Shown here: positions 1-8,070 of the stretch, one piece after another
Numbering within the stretch: the stretch's first letter is position 1
Layout of the letters: every line of letters begins with the position of its first letter
Source of the DNA: Maccoyibacter sp900556645
GTDB taxonomy: Bacteria > Bacillota > Clostridia > Lachnospirales > Lachnospiraceae
Assembly: GCA_958349535.1 (NCBI GenBank)
Contig: CATWDJ010000023.1
Coordinates: forward strand, 1 to 33,639
Direction of reading: 5' to 3'
Length of the DNA stretch: 33,639 nt
Notes under the pieces: generated by a model
The model's database searches: none
Told to the model about the DNA's origin: nothing
What the model saw: only the letters and a program-made list of their open reading frames with translations
Made by a program: the position numbers and the translations under genes

Positions 1-72
1 TATACAGGTGAATCCACGAACCTACAATGTGGAGGTCATTACATATTGTCTAATAATAATTTGATGCACAAT

Positions 73-167
73 TTATGCAGTATGTACTTCGAAACCGTAT
101 TTAGGTTCTATATACTCCTTTATCATTTTGTAGGTCACTCGTTCTTTAGGCTTGTATACTTTGGCTC
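73..167 (-). pseudogene. Out-of-frame remainder of the RlmD C-terminal domain
   Basis: Just past the rlmD stop, a different minus-strand reading frame continues the same protein family. It reads KVYKPKERV followed by YKMIKEYIEPKYGFEVHTA and then a TAA at 73-75. Restoring one A in the short A-run at 168-170 turns IAKEPKYTS into IAKRAKVYKPK and joins the two frames. This extension is known at the C-terminus of many Clostridia RlmD proteins, where HTA is normally followed by YIAEVKR and a further 45 or so residues; that part is not found here. I read this as a decayed domain. Confidence 0.8.
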
Positions 168-1442
168 TTTAGCAATATTATTAAGTGGTACTTTGCCCTC
201 GCCTTCACCAAACTCAACTTTTACGTTGATATGTCCGTCTGGCTTTTTGTGGGAAAGCAACACCACACTCTCCACATGCCCCGTCCACGGAAACATATCC
301 ATCGGCTGGCACACCTGTGCCTGATACCCATGCTTCGTCAGATACTTCAAATCTCTGGCAAGGGTCACCGGATTACATGAAACATACACAATCCGTTCCG
401 GTGAAAGTTTGATTACGGAAGAAAGGAAGGCCTCGTCGCTGCCTGCCCGAGGTGGGTCCATCAATACCACATCCGCATGCTCTCCCTGTGCCGCCATCTG
501 CACCATAAACTCTCCCGCATCCTTCTGATAAAAAGTGATGTTCTTCATGCCGTTTCGCTTCGCATTCCTTATGGCATCCCGTACGGCATCCTTATTTAAC
601 TCCACGCCAATGACCTCTTTTGCCTGCTTCGCTGCAATCATACCAATGGTTCCGATTCCGCAGTAGGCGTCAATGACTCTTTCCTTTCCCGTCAGTCCCG
701 CATACTCCATTGCCTTTCCGTACAAAATTTCCGTCTGCACCGGATTCACCTGATAAAAGGACTTTGGAGAAATCCGAAAGGTCAGACCACAGAGAGTATC
801 CTCGATATAGCCTTTTCCGTAAAGAACCGTCTCTTTTTCCCCCAGCACCATGCTGGTTTTCTTATCATTTACATTTAAAACAATGGTGTTAATCTCCGGG
901 TGCAGCTTACGCAACGCCTTTACAAAATTATTTTTCGATGGAAGAATAGGACTTCCCAATACCAGCACCACCATGATTTCTCCGCTGACAAAGCCCCGGC
1001 GAATCAGCACGTGCCGTAATAGTCCATATCCGGTATCCTCATCATAAGTCTTTATTTTAAAAGACCGCAGAAGTCCCCGGATATCACGGATAATAGCATC
1101 AGCCTTTTGGTCCTCAATCTGACATTCATCCACATTGATAACCCGATGGGTTCCCTCCTGATACACTCCCGATATCACCTGCCCGTTACGCATGCGGTCA
1201 AAGACCGCATGAACCTTGTTCCGGTAGTGAAATGGATTCTCCATTCCGATGATTGGCTCCACCGGACAATAAGGTTTCAAAAGTGTTTCAACTTCCTTCT
1301 GTTTTTTCTGCAACTGTTTCTCATAGGGAATCCCCTGAAAATCACAGCCTCCGCACTTCTTTGCCAAAGAGCATTTTCCCGGTATCTCTCTTCGTTTCTC
1401 TTCTGTTTTCTTTGGGTTGGTCGTTCTCTTTTTATTCTGCAT
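135..1442 (-). CDS. rlmD: 23S rRNA (uracil-C5)-methyltransferase, RlmD/RumA type, C-terminus frameshifted
   Basis: This is a SAM-dependent m5U methyltransferase of the COG2265 family, which modifies 23S rRNA (U1939 in E. coli). From the chosen start it has 435 residues. Three Fe-S ligand cysteines (C24, C30, C33, in CSLAKKCGGC) lie near the N-terminus and the fourth candidate is C107 (DECQIE). Further on are the SAM motif DAYCGIGTIGM, the motif MDPPRAG and the catalytic cysteine of YVSCNPVTLARD. The start at 1442 is preferred over an upstream ATG because AGAGGA lies just before it and it begins 9 bp after the upstream gene ends. The methyltransferase core closes at HVESVVLLS. The last 40 or so residues (VKVEFGEGEGKVP onward) begin an extra domain that is cut off by a frameshift. 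The core looks intact, so catalytic function is probably retained. Confidence 0.93.
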   Translation of the reverse strand: MQNKKRTTNPKKTEEKRREIPGKCSLAKKCGGCDFQGIPYEKQLQKKQKEVETLLKPYCPVEPIIGMENPFHYRNKVHAVFDRMRNGQVISGVYQEGTHRVINVDECQIEDQKADAIIRDIRGLLRSFKIKTYDEDTGYGLLRHVLIRRGFVSGEIMVVLVLGSPILPSKNNFVKALRKLHPEINTIVLNVNDKKTSMVLGEKETVLYGKGYIEDTLCGLTFRISPKSFYQVNPVQTEILYGKAMEYAGLTGKERVIDAYCGIGTIGMIAAKQAKEVIGVELNKDAVRDAIRNAKRNGMKNITFYQKDAGEFMVQMAAQGEHADVVLMDPPRAGSDEAFLSSVIKLSPERIVYVSCNPVTLARDLKYLTKHGYQAQVCQPMDMFPWTGHVESVVLLSHKKPDGHINVKVEFGEGEGKVPLNNIAKEPKYTSLKNE

Positions 1443-1450
1443 GATTTCCT

Positions 1451-2650
1451 CTAATATTCGTTGCACACCTGAAAAATATAGAATTTCAAATAATAGGATT
1501 CTCCCGCAGACCACAGTATCGGATGATCCGGTGCCTGGGTACGGAATTCCACCTGACGCAGCCTCTTATGGGCACTTTTTGCCGCTTGGGCAATGGTTTC
1601 CGTAAACAGTTCGTAGGTCATAAAATGGGAACAGGAACAGGTGGCAAGATAGCCTCCATCCTTTACCAGCTTCATTCCCCGCATATTGATTTCACGGTAT
1701 CCTTTTACTGCATTTTTCACGGAACTTTTGGATTTGGTAAATGCAGGAGGGTCTAGGATAACCACATCAAACTGTTTTCCTTTTTTCTCAAATGCCGGAA
1801 GCATATCAAATACATCTGCACAGGCAAACTGCACCGTATCCTGCAAACCGTTCATTCTGGCATTGAAGGTTGCCTGATGAATTGCCAAATCCGAAGCATC
1901 CAGTCCCAATACGCTTCTGGCCCCGTTTCTTCCTGCGTTTAAAGCAAAGGAACCGGTATGGGTAAAGCAATCCAGTACATCTGCACCCTCACAGAGTCTA
2001 CCCACTGCTGCCCGGTTATATTTCTGGTCTAAGAAAAATCCGGTTTTTTGTCCGTCCTTGATATCCACCACATAGGATACCCCGTTCTCAATAATTTCCA
2101 CACTGGTGTTGAAAGGTTCTCCGATAAAGCCTTTGATACGCTCCATCCCTTCCTGTTCTCTGACCTTGGCATCACTTCTCTCGTAAACACCCCGAATATT
2201 GATTCCGTCTTCCGCCAGACATTCCTTGATACATTCCACAATCAGTTCTTTCCACTTATCAATTCCCAGAGCATTGGACTGTACCACCAGCACATCGGAA
2301 AATTTGTCCACCACAAGACCCGGGAAGAAATCCGCCTCCCCGAAAATCAGTCGGCAGCTTCCAGTATCCACTACCTTTTTGCGGTATTCCCATGCTTTTT
2401 TTACCCGCTCCATCCAGAAATCCTTATCTATGGTTACGTTTTCGTCCCGGCTTAACATCCGCACACGGATTTTGGAATGGTCGTTGATAAATCCCACTCC
2501 CATAGGGTAGCCGTCAAAATCGTGTACCAGAATCACATCTCCGTTCTCATAACTGCCCAATACTGTATCAATTTCATTGTCATATATCCACATACCGCCT
2601 GCTTTGACGGTTCTTCCCTCTCCTTTTTTCAATGTTACGATTGTACTCAT
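1451..2650 (-). CDS. Class I rRNA methyltransferase, RlmI-like (PUA + methyltransferase)
   Basis: The protein has 399 residues, the usual length for the RlmI/YccW family, whose E. coli member makes m5C1962 in 23S rRNA. An N-terminal PUA-like RNA-binding domain (about 1-75, GGMWIYDNEID through GVGFINDHSKIRVRML) is followed by a Rossmann methyltransferase. The latter shows DCFTHTGSFALNAGRNGA for SAM binding, VVILDPPAFTKSK, and ATCSCSHFM carrying the candidate catalytic cysteine. The start overlaps the stop of the upstream transporter gene by 4 bp (ATGA), and rlmD follows after 9 bp, so the three genes are probably co-transcribed. The exact target base is inferred from the family. Confidence 0.88.
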   Translation of the reverse strand: MSTIVTLKKGEGRTVKAGGMWIYDNEIDTVLGSYENGDVILVHDFDGYPMGVGFINDHSKIRVRMLSRDENVTIDKDFWMERVKKAWEYRKKVVDTGSCRLIFGEADFFPGLVVDKFSDVLVVQSNALGIDKWKELIVECIKECLAEDGINIRGVYERSDAKVREQEGMERIKGFIGEPFNTSVEIIENGVSYVVDIKDGQKTGFFLDQKYNRAAVGRLCEGADVLDCFTHTGSFALNAGRNGARSVLGLDASDLAIHQATFNARMNGLQDTVQFACADVFDMLPAFEKKGKQFDVVILDPPAFTKSKSSVKNAVKGYREINMRGMKLVKDGGYLATCSCSHFMTYELFTETIAQAAKSAHKRLRQVEFRTQAPDHPILWSAGESYYLKFYIFQVCNEY

Positions 2651-3591
2651 TCTGATTCTCCTTTTGTTTTATTTACAATATAAATTCCGGTACTTACCAG
2701 CACCAGTGCGATAATACTTGTAACTCCCTGTGCCTCTTCCTTTAACAATACCGCCGACAAAATCACGCCGAAAACCGGATTCATAAATCCAAATACAGAA
2801 ACCTTGGATACCGGATTATATTTCAGCAGGATTCCCCACAGAGAATAGGCAACTGCCGAGATAAACGCCAGATATATGAGGATTCCCGCAGACGCCGGAG
2901 TAAAATGCCGGATTCTTCCTCCCATCAGCAATCCCATAAGCATCAGGATACACCCGCCGCACAAAAACTGATACCCGCTTAAGGTAACCGGATTTTCTTT
3001 CTGGGAATACCTCTTGATATATACAGAGGAAAAAGCCGAGGACAGTGCCGACATACAGATAAATCCTTCGCCGTTCCACACAAATCCCATATCTATGCCT
3101 TTTCCGCCCAGATTCACAAGAACCACTCCCGCAAATCCCACGATACATCCTATCATTTTCTGCATCGTCAGCTTTTCCTGATGAAACAGCAGACTGGCAA
3201 TCAGTATGGTCATAAATACGTTCAAGCCCGTGATGATGGATGCCTTCATTCCGGTAGTATGTGCCAGTCCCACGTAGAAAAAGAAATACTGTATCACAGT
3301 TTGAAGCATGGACAGCTTCCACACTTTACCCAGATTCTCCTTGGCAGGTATCAGAAATTTTCTGTTTAAAAAACTTCCAATGAGAATCGTCAGCACTCCT
3401 GCCAGAAAAAAGCGGCACCCGGCAAACAAAATCTGTGTAGATGTGTCTCCCGCATTGATTTCAAAGAGGCGGTATCCGATTTTTATGTAGGGAAACGCAC
3501 TTCCCCACAGAGCACAGCAAATCATGGCTCCCAGCCATACTACTATGGTTTTTTGTAAAAATTGAGTTGATGTCTGTTTCTTATTTTCCAT
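2647..3591 (-). CDS. EamA/DMT-family exporter
   Basis: This is a 314-residue membrane protein with about ten hydrophobic segments, starting with VVWLGAMICCALWGSAFPYI and ending with a helix before NKTKGESE. It has the two-repeat layout of the EamA (DMT) family, with the ALWGSAFPYIK motif in the first repeat and FGFMNPVFGVILSAVLLKEE in the second. Members export amino acids or other metabolites; the substrate cannot be read from sequence. It heads the eamA - rlmI - rlmD run and overlaps the next gene by 4 bp. There is no Shine-Dalgarno before the ATG, and a good extended -10 lies only 7 nt upstream, so the message may be leaderless. Confidence 0.88.
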   Translation of the reverse strand: MENKKQTSTQFLQKTIVVWLGAMICCALWGSAFPYIKIGYRLFEINAGDTSTQILFAGCRFFLAGVLTILIGSFLNRKFLIPAKENLGKVWKLSMLQTVIQYFFFYVGLAHTTGMKASIITGLNVFMTILIASLLFHQEKLTMQKMIGCIVGFAGVVLVNLGGKGIDMGFVWNGEGFICMSALSSAFSSVYIKRYSQKENPVTLSGYQFLCGGCILMLMGLLMGGRIRHFTPASAGILIYLAFISAVAYSLWGILLKYNPVSKVSVFGFMNPVFGVILSAVLLKEEAQGVTSIIALVLVSTGIYIVNKTKGESE

Positions 3592-3598
3592 GTTTATC

Positions 3599-3607
3599 AG
3601 TATAACA
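3599..3607 (-). promoter_or_regulatory. Extended -10 promoter next to the eamA start
   Basis: On the minus strand TGTTATACT (TGn plus TATACT) is followed by seven bases, GATAAAC, and then the ATG at 3591. No good -35 hexamer is found 16-18 bp upstream, as is common for extended -10 promoters. Predicted initiation falls at or within a few bases of the start codon. Confidence 0.4.
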
Positions 3608-3641
3608 CAATTTCCATTTTTCCGATAGACAGAGTATTTGG

Positions 3642-3670
3642 TTGACCTTCTTTTCCTCCCGTGGTAAAAT
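3642..3670 (+). promoter_or_regulatory. Sigma-A promoter of the CoA-transferase gene
   Basis: TTGACC at 3642-3647 and TAAAAT at 3665-3670 are separated by exactly 17 bp. The leader is about 50 nt, and the strong ribosome binding site GGGAGGG lies at 3717-3723, seven bases before the ATG. The strength of both signals fits a highly expressed catabolic gene. Confidence 0.8.
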
Positions 3671-3729
3671 TACATTATAAATATGTTTAAAATTTAACAA
3701 TCTTAATTAAATTCACGGGAGGGTTTCAA

Positions 3730-5070
3730 ATGGATTTTCAGAAAGAATATCAACAAAAATTAGTTACTGCGGATGAAGCAGTAAAAGTTGTAAACTCCGG
3801 CGACTGGGTAGACTATGGCTGGTGTACCGGCACACCTGACGTATTGGACGCAGCTTTGGCAAAACGTACAGATGAGCTTAAAGACGTCAATCTTAGAGGC
3901 GGTATCCTGTTAAAACCGTTGGCTGTTTTCGAGCGTGAAGATGCAGGGGAGCATTTTACATGGAATTCCTGGCATATGTCCGGTATTGAGCGTAAATTAA
4001 TCAACCGTGGCTGTGCTTACTATGCTCCGATTCGTTACTCCGAATTGCCACGTTATTACCGTGACCTTTCATTTCACAATGATGTGGCTATGTTCCAGGT
4101 TTCTCCGATGGATAAACACGGATACTTCAACTTTGGTCCAAACGCATCCCATCTGGCTGCTGTCTGTGAGACTTCCACCAAAGTCATCGTAGAAGTAAAT
4201 GAGAATATGCCACGTTGTCTGGGCGGTTTTGAAAACAGCGTGCATATCTCTGACGTGGATTATATCGTAGAGGGCAACAATGCTCCTATCGGCGAATTAG
4301 GTGCCGGCGGTCCTGCAACAGATGTTGATAAAGCCGTTGCAAAATTAATCGTAGAGGAGATTCCAAATGGTGCCTGCTTACAGTTAGGTATCGGCGGTAT
4401 GCCAAACGCAGTAGGTTCTCTCATTGCCGAGTCTGATTTAAAAGATTTGGGAGTTCATACCGAGATGTATGTAGATGCTTTTGTGGATATTGCAAGAGCA
4501 GGAAAAATCAACGGTTCTAAGAAAAATATCGACCGTTACCGTCAGACCTACGGCTTCGGTGCAGGAACCAAGAAAATGTATGATTACTTAGATGAAAACC
4601 CTGAACTGATGAGTGCTCCGGTAAGCTATACCAACGACATTCGTTCTATCGCCGCTTTAGATAACTTCATGTCCATCAACAATGCCGTAGATATTGACTT
4701 ATTCGGACAGGTAAGCTCCGAGTCTTCAGGTATTAAACATATCAGTGGTGCCGGCGGACAGTTAGACTTTGTATTAGGTGCATATTTGTCCAACGGCGGT
4801 AAGAGCTTTATCTGCTGTTCTTCCACCTTCAAAACAAAGGACGGTGAGCTGAAATCCCGTATCCTGCCGACCCTTCATCCGGGTTCCATCGTAACCGATA
4901 CTCGTGCCAACACACATTATGTAGTTACCGAGTACGGTAAGGTAAACTTAAAAGGTTTATCCACATGGCAGAAAGCAGAAGCTTTGATTTCCATTGCACA
5001 TCCTGATTTCAGAGATGAATTAATCGCAGAAGCAGAGAAAATGCATATCTGGAGACGTAGCAACAAATAA
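3730..5070 (+). CDS. but: Butyryl-CoA:acetate CoA-transferase
   Basis: The enzyme moves CoA from butyryl-CoA to acetate, the last step of butyrate formation in gut Lachnospiraceae. The 446 residues match the family length. Recognisable stretches are DWVDYGWCTGTPD, WNSWHMSGIERK, MPRCLGGFENS, GIGGMPNAVGSLIAESDLKDLG, ISGAGGQLDFVLGA and the C-terminal MHIWRRSN. The glutamate of GVHTEMYVDAF (E245) corresponds to the nucleophile that forms the glutamyl-CoA thioester in 4-hydroxybutyrate CoA-transferases. The gene stands alone between its own promoter and terminator. The acetyl-CoA hydrolase/transferase superfamily also includes 4-hydroxybutyrate and propionyl-CoA transferases, but the overall sequence is closest to what I know of the Roseburia-type enzyme. 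Confidence 0.92.
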   Translation: MDFQKEYQQKLVTADEAVKVVNSGDWVDYGWCTGTPDVLDAALAKRTDELKDVNLRGGILLKPLAVFEREDAGEHFTWNSWHMSGIERKLINRGCAYYAPIRYSELPRYYRDLSFHNDVAMFQVSPMDKHGYFNFGPNASHLAAVCETSTKVIVEVNENMPRCLGGFENSVHISDVDYIVEGNNAPIGELGAGGPATDVDKAVAKLIVEEIPNGACLQLGIGGMPNAVGSLIAESDLKDLGVHTEMYVDAFVDIARAGKINGSKKNIDRYRQTYGFGAGTKKMYDYLDENPELMSAPVSYTNDIRSIAALDNFMSINNAVDIDLFGQVSSESSGIKHISGAGGQLDFVLGAYLSNGGKSFICCSSTFKTKDGELKSRILPTLHPGSIVTDTRANTHYVVTEYGKVNLKGLSTWQKAEALISIAHPDFRDELIAEAEKMHIWRRSNK

Positions 5071-5491
5071 GTGATATTTTAGATGTACATGATTTCCAGT
5101 ATTGAAAGTTATATTGCATCATATTTTCGTAAAACAAATTTCAAATCATCTCACAAAAATAAGGAAAGTTGGAATAATTCTCCAAACTTTCCTTATTTTT
5201 TGTCTTTTAGAAGTCCTTTCCATAACAAATGATATAAATGAATTATACAACGATCTGTAATACAAACCGCTCATCATTTACATAGAACAGTCGGTAAAAT
5301 AGTCAACTCTCTCCTTATCTCTTATATCATCTTGTGTTGTTATGATTATACTGAATTTTAGTACTGACCTCAATGGTATCTTTCTGCATTTCACTCCCTG
5401 AAAACGACATTTCGCACCTAAAACAAAATTTTCAGCCGGCAATGATATATACTTGACATATGAAACAGCCGACGAAAAGGAGAAGAAAAGC
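5071..5491. other. Intergenic region, 421 bp
   Basis: The region holds the terminator of the CoA-transferase gene (5156-5203). The remainder, 5204-5491, is AT-rich and has no convincing gene. I found no promoter with proper spacing for the surface protein, only AAGGAG before its start. Confidence 0.6.
5156..5203 (+). terminator. Rho-independent terminator after the CoA-transferase gene
   Basis: AAGGAAAGTTGGA at 5161-5173 pairs with TCCAAACTTTCCTT at 5181-5194 (one bulged A), with a 7-nt loop, followed by ATTTTTTGTCTTTT. An A-run before the stem could let it work in both directions. Confidence 0.85.
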
Positions 5492-7366
5492 ATGAGAAAA
5501 AGGATTTTAAGTATTCTGCTGACACTATGCATGGTGTTAGCATTGATACCTACTACGATGGTGGCATATGCCAGTGAGACTCACAGTCACTGCATCTGTG
5601 GTGCAAGCCATGAGGCGATTGGTGATCATACGGCCGCAGATGTAAAAGACTTCACTGCGTGGACGTCAACCACTTCCCTGCCTGACACGGCAGGCAACCA
5701 CTATCTGACAGCTGACGTGACCATCAGTGGGACGTGGAAACCGATGGACGGTACTGTACTTTGTCTTAATGGTCATACCATTACGTGTACTGGGGACGGT
5801 ATTGATGCCATAACAATCAATTCCGGTGTTTCGTTTACCCTGACTGACTGCAAAACTGGCAATGAGATGGGTAAAATAACTCACGAAACGGGAAAAAAAG
5901 GTAGCGGCGTGTACAATAAAGGAACCTTTACCATGTATGGCGGCAACATCACAGGCAACACAGCAACATCCGAGGGCGGCGGCGTTTCTATGTTCGCAAG
6001 TACCTTTACCATGTATGGCGGCAGCATCACTGGCAACACGGCAACATCCGGCGGCGGCGTTTCTATATGGGGTACTTTTACCATGTCCGGTGGTAGCATC
6101 ACTGGCAACACGGCGACGTCCGAGGGCGGCGGCATTTGTTATACATGGAGCACGGATAGCTTTACCGTTTCCGGCAACGTGAACATCAGCAACAACAACA
6201 AGATTACGTCTGGCGAAACACAGGCAAATAATGTGAACTTTAAATCTGCCATTATTATCGACGGAGCTCTGGCAAACGAAAGCTCTATTGGTGTGAACTG
6301 GGCATGGTCGCCATGGGATACTTTCGCGAACGTCACCGGCGCCAACGGGGCAGACTACAGCAGTAATTTCACCAGCGATGATACATATTACGTGATTTAT
6401 AACGATAGTAGCAGCAACACTATTAAATTAAAAATGCATGACCATGTGGGAGTAAAGATAGATGGACAGGCAGCGACTTGTACAGCAGGCTGGAAAGATT
6501 ACTATAAGTGTTCTGTCTGCAACAAGTATTTTAAAGAACAAACATGTACAACAGAGATTACAGATATTGACGCATGGAAAACAGAAGCAGGAAAGATTGC
6601 TGCTCTTGGACATGACTGGAAATACTCAGCGAATGGGGCAGTTCTCACAGCATCCTGCGACAGAAAGAGTACATGCGGGGTCACAGATAAGACTTTAACT
6701 TTATCCGCTACATCTCTGGCCTATTCCGGTAATGCGGCGGCTATAAATATTGGAACTACGGAAGAACGTACTGCATGGGAAGCTGCCGGATTCACACTTC
6801 CAACAACGGTTGAGCACTATAACGGAACAACAAAGCTTGACTCAGCACCGACAACAGCAGGTACGTATACCGCAAAGGTTACTTATGAAGGAGCAACCGC
6901 TTCCGTAAAATATACGATTACGGACAAGGAACCAAGCACACCGGAGATACCGAATTATAGAATTATTGATGGTGCTGATGGTACCTTTACCATCAACACA
7001 GACGGTACATATACAATCCGTGCAAACGGTGATTTCAGCAAATTCGTAAGTGTAGAGGTTGATGGAAAGACTGTTGACCGCAGCAACTATACCGCCAAGA
7101 GTGGCTCGACAATCATCATATTTACGGAAAGCTACATGAACAGCCTCTCTGCAGGAACACACACCATCAAAGTGAATTATACCGATGGCTCTACTTCTAC
7201 GAGTGTCACGGTAGCTATGAAGGATGCTGCTAATAAGGTTATAACAGCACCACAGACTGGAGATACCACTCCAACCGGCTGGCTGTTTGCACTAATCCTT
7301 GCATGTGGCGTTGTGCTGGCGGGTATCACAGCAGTAAGTTTAAAAAAGGACGATGTGGAAGAATAA
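5492..7366 (+). CDS. Cell-wall-anchored surface protein with beta-helix repeats
   Basis: The start is the ATG at 5492, which follows AAAAGGAGAAGAAAAGC and begins a signal peptide (MRKRILSILLTLCMVLALIP, cleavage probably after AYA). The 624-residue precursor then has glycine-rich repeats FTMYGGSITGNTATSEGGGV (about 145-220), typical of right-handed beta-helix adhesin-like proteins. A Cys-rich module follows (CTAGWKDYYKCSVCNKYF), then an immunoglobulin-like segment, then an X2-like module around DGTFTINTDGTYTIRANG. It ends with APQTGD (586-591), one hydrophobic span and KKDDVEE, a sortase-type anchor variant. It is likely displayed on the cell surface and binds a host or diet ligand; the ligand is unknown. 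The gene stands alone. Repeats differ from one another mainly by synonymous changes and small in-frame indels. Confidence 0.85.
   Translation: MRKRILSILLTLCMVLALIPTTMVAYASETHSHCICGASHEAIGDHTAADVKDFTAWTSTTSLPDTAGNHYLTADVTISGTWKPMDGTVLCLNGHTITCTGDGIDAITINSGVSFTLTDCKTGNEMGKITHETGKKGSGVYNKGTFTMYGGNITGNTATSEGGGVSMFASTFTMYGGSITGNTATSGGGVSIWGTFTMSGGSITGNTATSEGGGICYTWSTDSFTVSGNVNISNNNKITSGETQANNVNFKSAIIIDGALANESSIGVNWAWSPWDTFANVTGANGADYSSNFTSDDTYYVIYNDSSSNTIKLKMHDHVGVKIDGQAATCTAGWKDYYKCSVCNKYFKEQTCTTEITDIDAWKTEAGKIAALGHDWKYSANGAVLTASCDRKSTCGVTDKTLTLSATSLAYSGNAAAINIGTTEERTAWEAAGFTLPTTVEHYNGTTKLDSAPTTAGTYTAKVTYEGATASVKYTITDKEPSTPEIPNYRIIDGADGTFTINTDGTYTIRANGDFSKFVSVEVDGKTVDRSNYTAKSGSTIIIFTESYMNSLSAGTHTIKVNYTDGSTSTSVTVAMKDAANKVITAPQTGDTTPTGWLFALILACGVVLAGITAVSLKKDDVEE
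5924..6145 (+). repeat. Three tandem repeats of 72-78 bp inside the surface-protein gene
   Basis: Units begin at 5924, 6002 and 6074, each encoding TFTMxGGxITGNTATSxGGG. The second lacks the glutamate codon present in the other two. Unit length varies by whole codons, as expected from slipped-strand or recombinational change. Confidence 0.85.
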
Positions 7367-7394
7367 TACTCGATATAATTATCTGCATATATGA

Positions 7395-7450
7395 GTCAGA
7401 ATGCGGCTGAACCAGATTTTATTCTGACGCAGCCGCATTGCATTTATTCT
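7395..7450. terminator. Shared hairpin between convergent genes
   Basis: AATGCGGCTG at 7400-7409 pairs perfectly with CAGCCGCATT at 7430-7439. A second, mutually exclusive pairing is possible between GTCAGAAT (7395-7402) and ATTCTGAC (7421-7428). It lies between the ends of the surface-protein gene and the minus-strand ABC operon. The T-tract is weak on both sides, so the efficiency is uncertain. Confidence 0.6.
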
Positions 7451-8070
7451 CCTATTTCATTTATTTTCGGCAACTCCACAATCCTGTCGCATACCTGTCT
7501 TGCCAAATCCATGTTGTGGGTTACCACAATCATCCCCAGATTTCTCTCCTTGGCATGTTTTTTGATGACCGCCCAAATCTGTGCCTGGGTAATCACATCC
7601 AACATGGTGCTGATTTCATCACAAATCAAAAACTTTGTCTCCGGTCCCAACACCCTTGCAATACAGAATCTCTGTAATTCTCCGCCGGAAAGCTCTGCCG
7701 GAAAACGGTTCATCCATTCCTCCTCGATTCCCATAGAATCCAAAAATTCTTTTGGTGGTTCCCAGCACTCACTGACGATTTTTTTCATTCTCCATCGGTC
7801 ATTGACCGCACATTCCGGATGCTGATAAATCATCTGTATCGGACAGTAACCTTTTTCAGGAAGGGGTCTTCCGTCCCACAGCACCTCTCCTTCCTGCGGC
7901 TTTTCATAGCCTGCCAGAATTTTGGACAAAGTACTTTTTCCATATCCTGAAGGTCCCACCAGAGCCACACTCTCTCCTTCCTCCACGGAAAGATTCAGAT
8001 TTTTAATGACCCAAGGTGCCTTTGGGTGATAGCGGAAACTGATGTTTTTTGCCTCAAGTTGCGTTGACAC
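7444..8070 (-). CDS. ABC importer ATPase, DppF/NikE-like
   Basis: This is the second ATPase of a peptide/nickel-family importer. The 208 residues carry Walker A GPSGYGKS (39-46), signature LSGGELQR (127-134), Walker B LICDEIS (148-154) and the H-loop histidine in VVTHN (185). It is short: the oligopeptide C-terminal domain of longer DppF proteins is absent, as in compact NikE-type subunits. It overlaps the upstream ATPase gene by 17 bp and is the last gene of the operon. Confidence 0.9.
   Translation of the reverse strand: MSTQLEAKNISFRYHPKAPWVIKNLNLSVEEGESVALVGPSGYGKSTLSKILAGYEKPQEGEVLWDGRPLPEKGYCPIQMIYQHPECAVNDRWRMKKIVSECWEPPKEFLDSMGIEEEWMNRFPAELSGGELQRFCIARVLGPETKFLICDEISTMLDVITQAQIWAVIKKHAKERNLGMIVVTHNMDLARQVCDRIVELPKINEIGE

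Noticed and set aside
1442..1514. Longer N-terminus of rlmD
   Set aside because: It would overlap the upstream gene and lacks a ribosome binding site, while the ATG at 1442 has AGAGGA.
5453..5458. TTGACA upstream of the surface-protein gene
   Set aside because: No -10 hexamer lies 16-18 bp downstream before the ribosome binding site, and transcription would start inside or after it.
5881..6182. Repetitive open frames on both strands within the beta-helix repeats
   Set aside because: They are products of the GC-rich repeat in the real frame; the plus-strand frame with signal peptide and anchor explains the region.
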